From contig LNFC01000019.1 in assembly GCA_001464545.1 (NCBI GenBank), positions 62,001 to 126,000 of the forward strand: a stretch of DNA of 64,000 nt, written 5' to 3'. Position numbers and translations under genes: made by a program. Source of the stretch: Acidobacteria bacterium Ga0077551 (lineage in GTDB: Bacteria; Pseudomonadota; Alphaproteobacteria; Caulobacterales; Hyphomonadaceae). Shown here in pieces: positions 63,659-64,000 of this stretch. The notes beneath the pieces are model-generated. The model was not told the origin of the DNA. It did not search any database and saw only the letters and a list, made by a program, of their open reading frames with translations. The stretch's first letter is position 1, and every line of letters starts with the position of its first letter.

Positions 63659-64000
63659 ATGCAGTTATCCGAACGGGACGGGCTCGAACTCTGGCGCAAG
63701 GCGGTTACAGCCTCGGTGCGCTCGGACGCGCCGGACCTGACGGCGCGCCAGCAGGCCGTGCTGATGTCGGTGGCGCTGATGCCCGGCCCGCACACCGTGC
63801 GCGGCCTTGCGGAGCATCTGGGGGTCGCCAAGCCGGCCATCACCCGGGCCCTGGACGCGTTGGAGCGGCTGAACTTCATCCGCCGCCTGCCGGACGATTC
63901 GGACCTGCGCTCAATCTTCATCGAACGCACGCCGGACGGCATGACGTATCTGCGCGCCTTCGCCCGCCTTGTTCTCGCCGCGGCTTCCGGCGAAGAGGCT
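63659..64000 (+). CDS. MarR-type winged-helix regulator, C-terminus beyond window
   Basis: An open frame of 114 codons starting MQLSERDGLELWRKAVTASV and running off the right edge. It contains LTARQQAVLMSVALMPGPHTVRGLAEHLGVAKPAITRALDALERLNFIRRLPDDSDLRSIFI, a classic MarR winged helix with wing. GGAGG is upstream, although 11 bases from the ATG. It is divergent from the Zur-like gene. Targets are unknown. Confidence 0.82.
   Translation, partial: MQLSERDGLELWRKAVTASVRSDAPDLTARQQAVLMSVALMPGPHTVRGLAEHLGVAKPAITRALDALERLNFIRRLPDDSDLRSIFIERTPDGMTYLRAFARLVLAAASGEEA

Overview
This is a GC-rich, densely packed stretch of chromosome from an alphaproteobacterium, most likely of the Hyphomonadaceae/Caulobacterales type. 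The evidence is the mreB-mreC-mreD-PBP2-rodA elongasome operon, a PleC/DivJ-style PAS histidine kinase, a TTAA-N7-TTAA CtrA-type box and several GANTC (CcrM-type) sites upstream of mreB, many small lipoproteins, a TonB receptor, and paired acyl-CoA dehydrogenases. I see no tRNA, rRNA, CRISPR array or insertion sequence. The genus is inferred from gene content only.

Layout. 0-3.7 kb: a truncated RusA-like resolvase, a lipoprotein hydrolase, a Rieske/SRPBCC protein and fumC. 3.7-7.4 kb: a small accessory-looking stretch with a COG3910-like ATPase, an orphan VirD4/TraG-type ATPase behind a leader with three inverted repeats, a PepSY protein and a CcdA/CcdB-like toxin-antitoxin pair. 7.4-15 kb: hypothetical proteins, a GNAT enzyme, DUF4169, an Old Yellow Enzyme homologue, a FecA-like TonB receptor with a candidate Fur box, a DUF3833 lipoprotein and a cupin. 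15-23.6 kb: a UvrD/PcrA helicase and then the mre/rod operon behind an unusually rich 485-bp upstream region. 23.7-31.7 kb: an NSS transporter, a Baeyer-Villiger monooxygenase, a methyltransferase, proline iminopeptidase, DUF423 and a thioesterase. 31.7-39.8 kb: a GNAT enzyme divergent from an ABC-F ATPase, a dipeptide epimerase, the mlaE-mlaF-mlaD-auxiliary lipoprotein operon, and DUF2892 with a Crp/Fnr regulator. 39.9-49.4 kb: two acyl-CoA dehydrogenases flanking an exported, possibly Hcp-like protein, a VanZ-like protein, pepN and the histidine kinase. 49.4-53.8 kb: a phosphatase with kdsB, a lipoprotein, and a BlaI/BlaR1-like repressor-peptidase pair with tandem operators and a clear terminator. 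53.9-64 kb: DUF4197 with a hydrolase, then a tyrosine-degradation region (MarR regulator, hppD, VOC protein, FAH-family hydrolase, scoA/scoB, aromatic aminotransferase), a thioesterase, a Zur-like regulator and a truncated MarR-type gene.

How they work together. The 56-62 kb genes can carry tyrosine to 4-hydroxyphenylpyruvate, homogentisate and, after two steps not encoded here, fumarate plus acetoacetate, which the CoA-transferase activates. The mre/rod genes build the cell-elongation machine. The mla genes form a phospholipid-trafficking ABC system.

The most interesting signals are regulatory. Three GAACG-N3-CGTTC palindromes lie upstream of mreB, one centred exactly on a GANTC site. A GTTAAC-N15-GTTAACCAA module is shared by mreB and the histidine kinase 29 kb away. 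A TTCAACRCCTGTTGAA palindrome is shared by two unrelated loci 54 kb apart. No complete new system is proven, but the orphan TraG-like gene with its structured leader and the split dehydrogenase pair merit follow-up.
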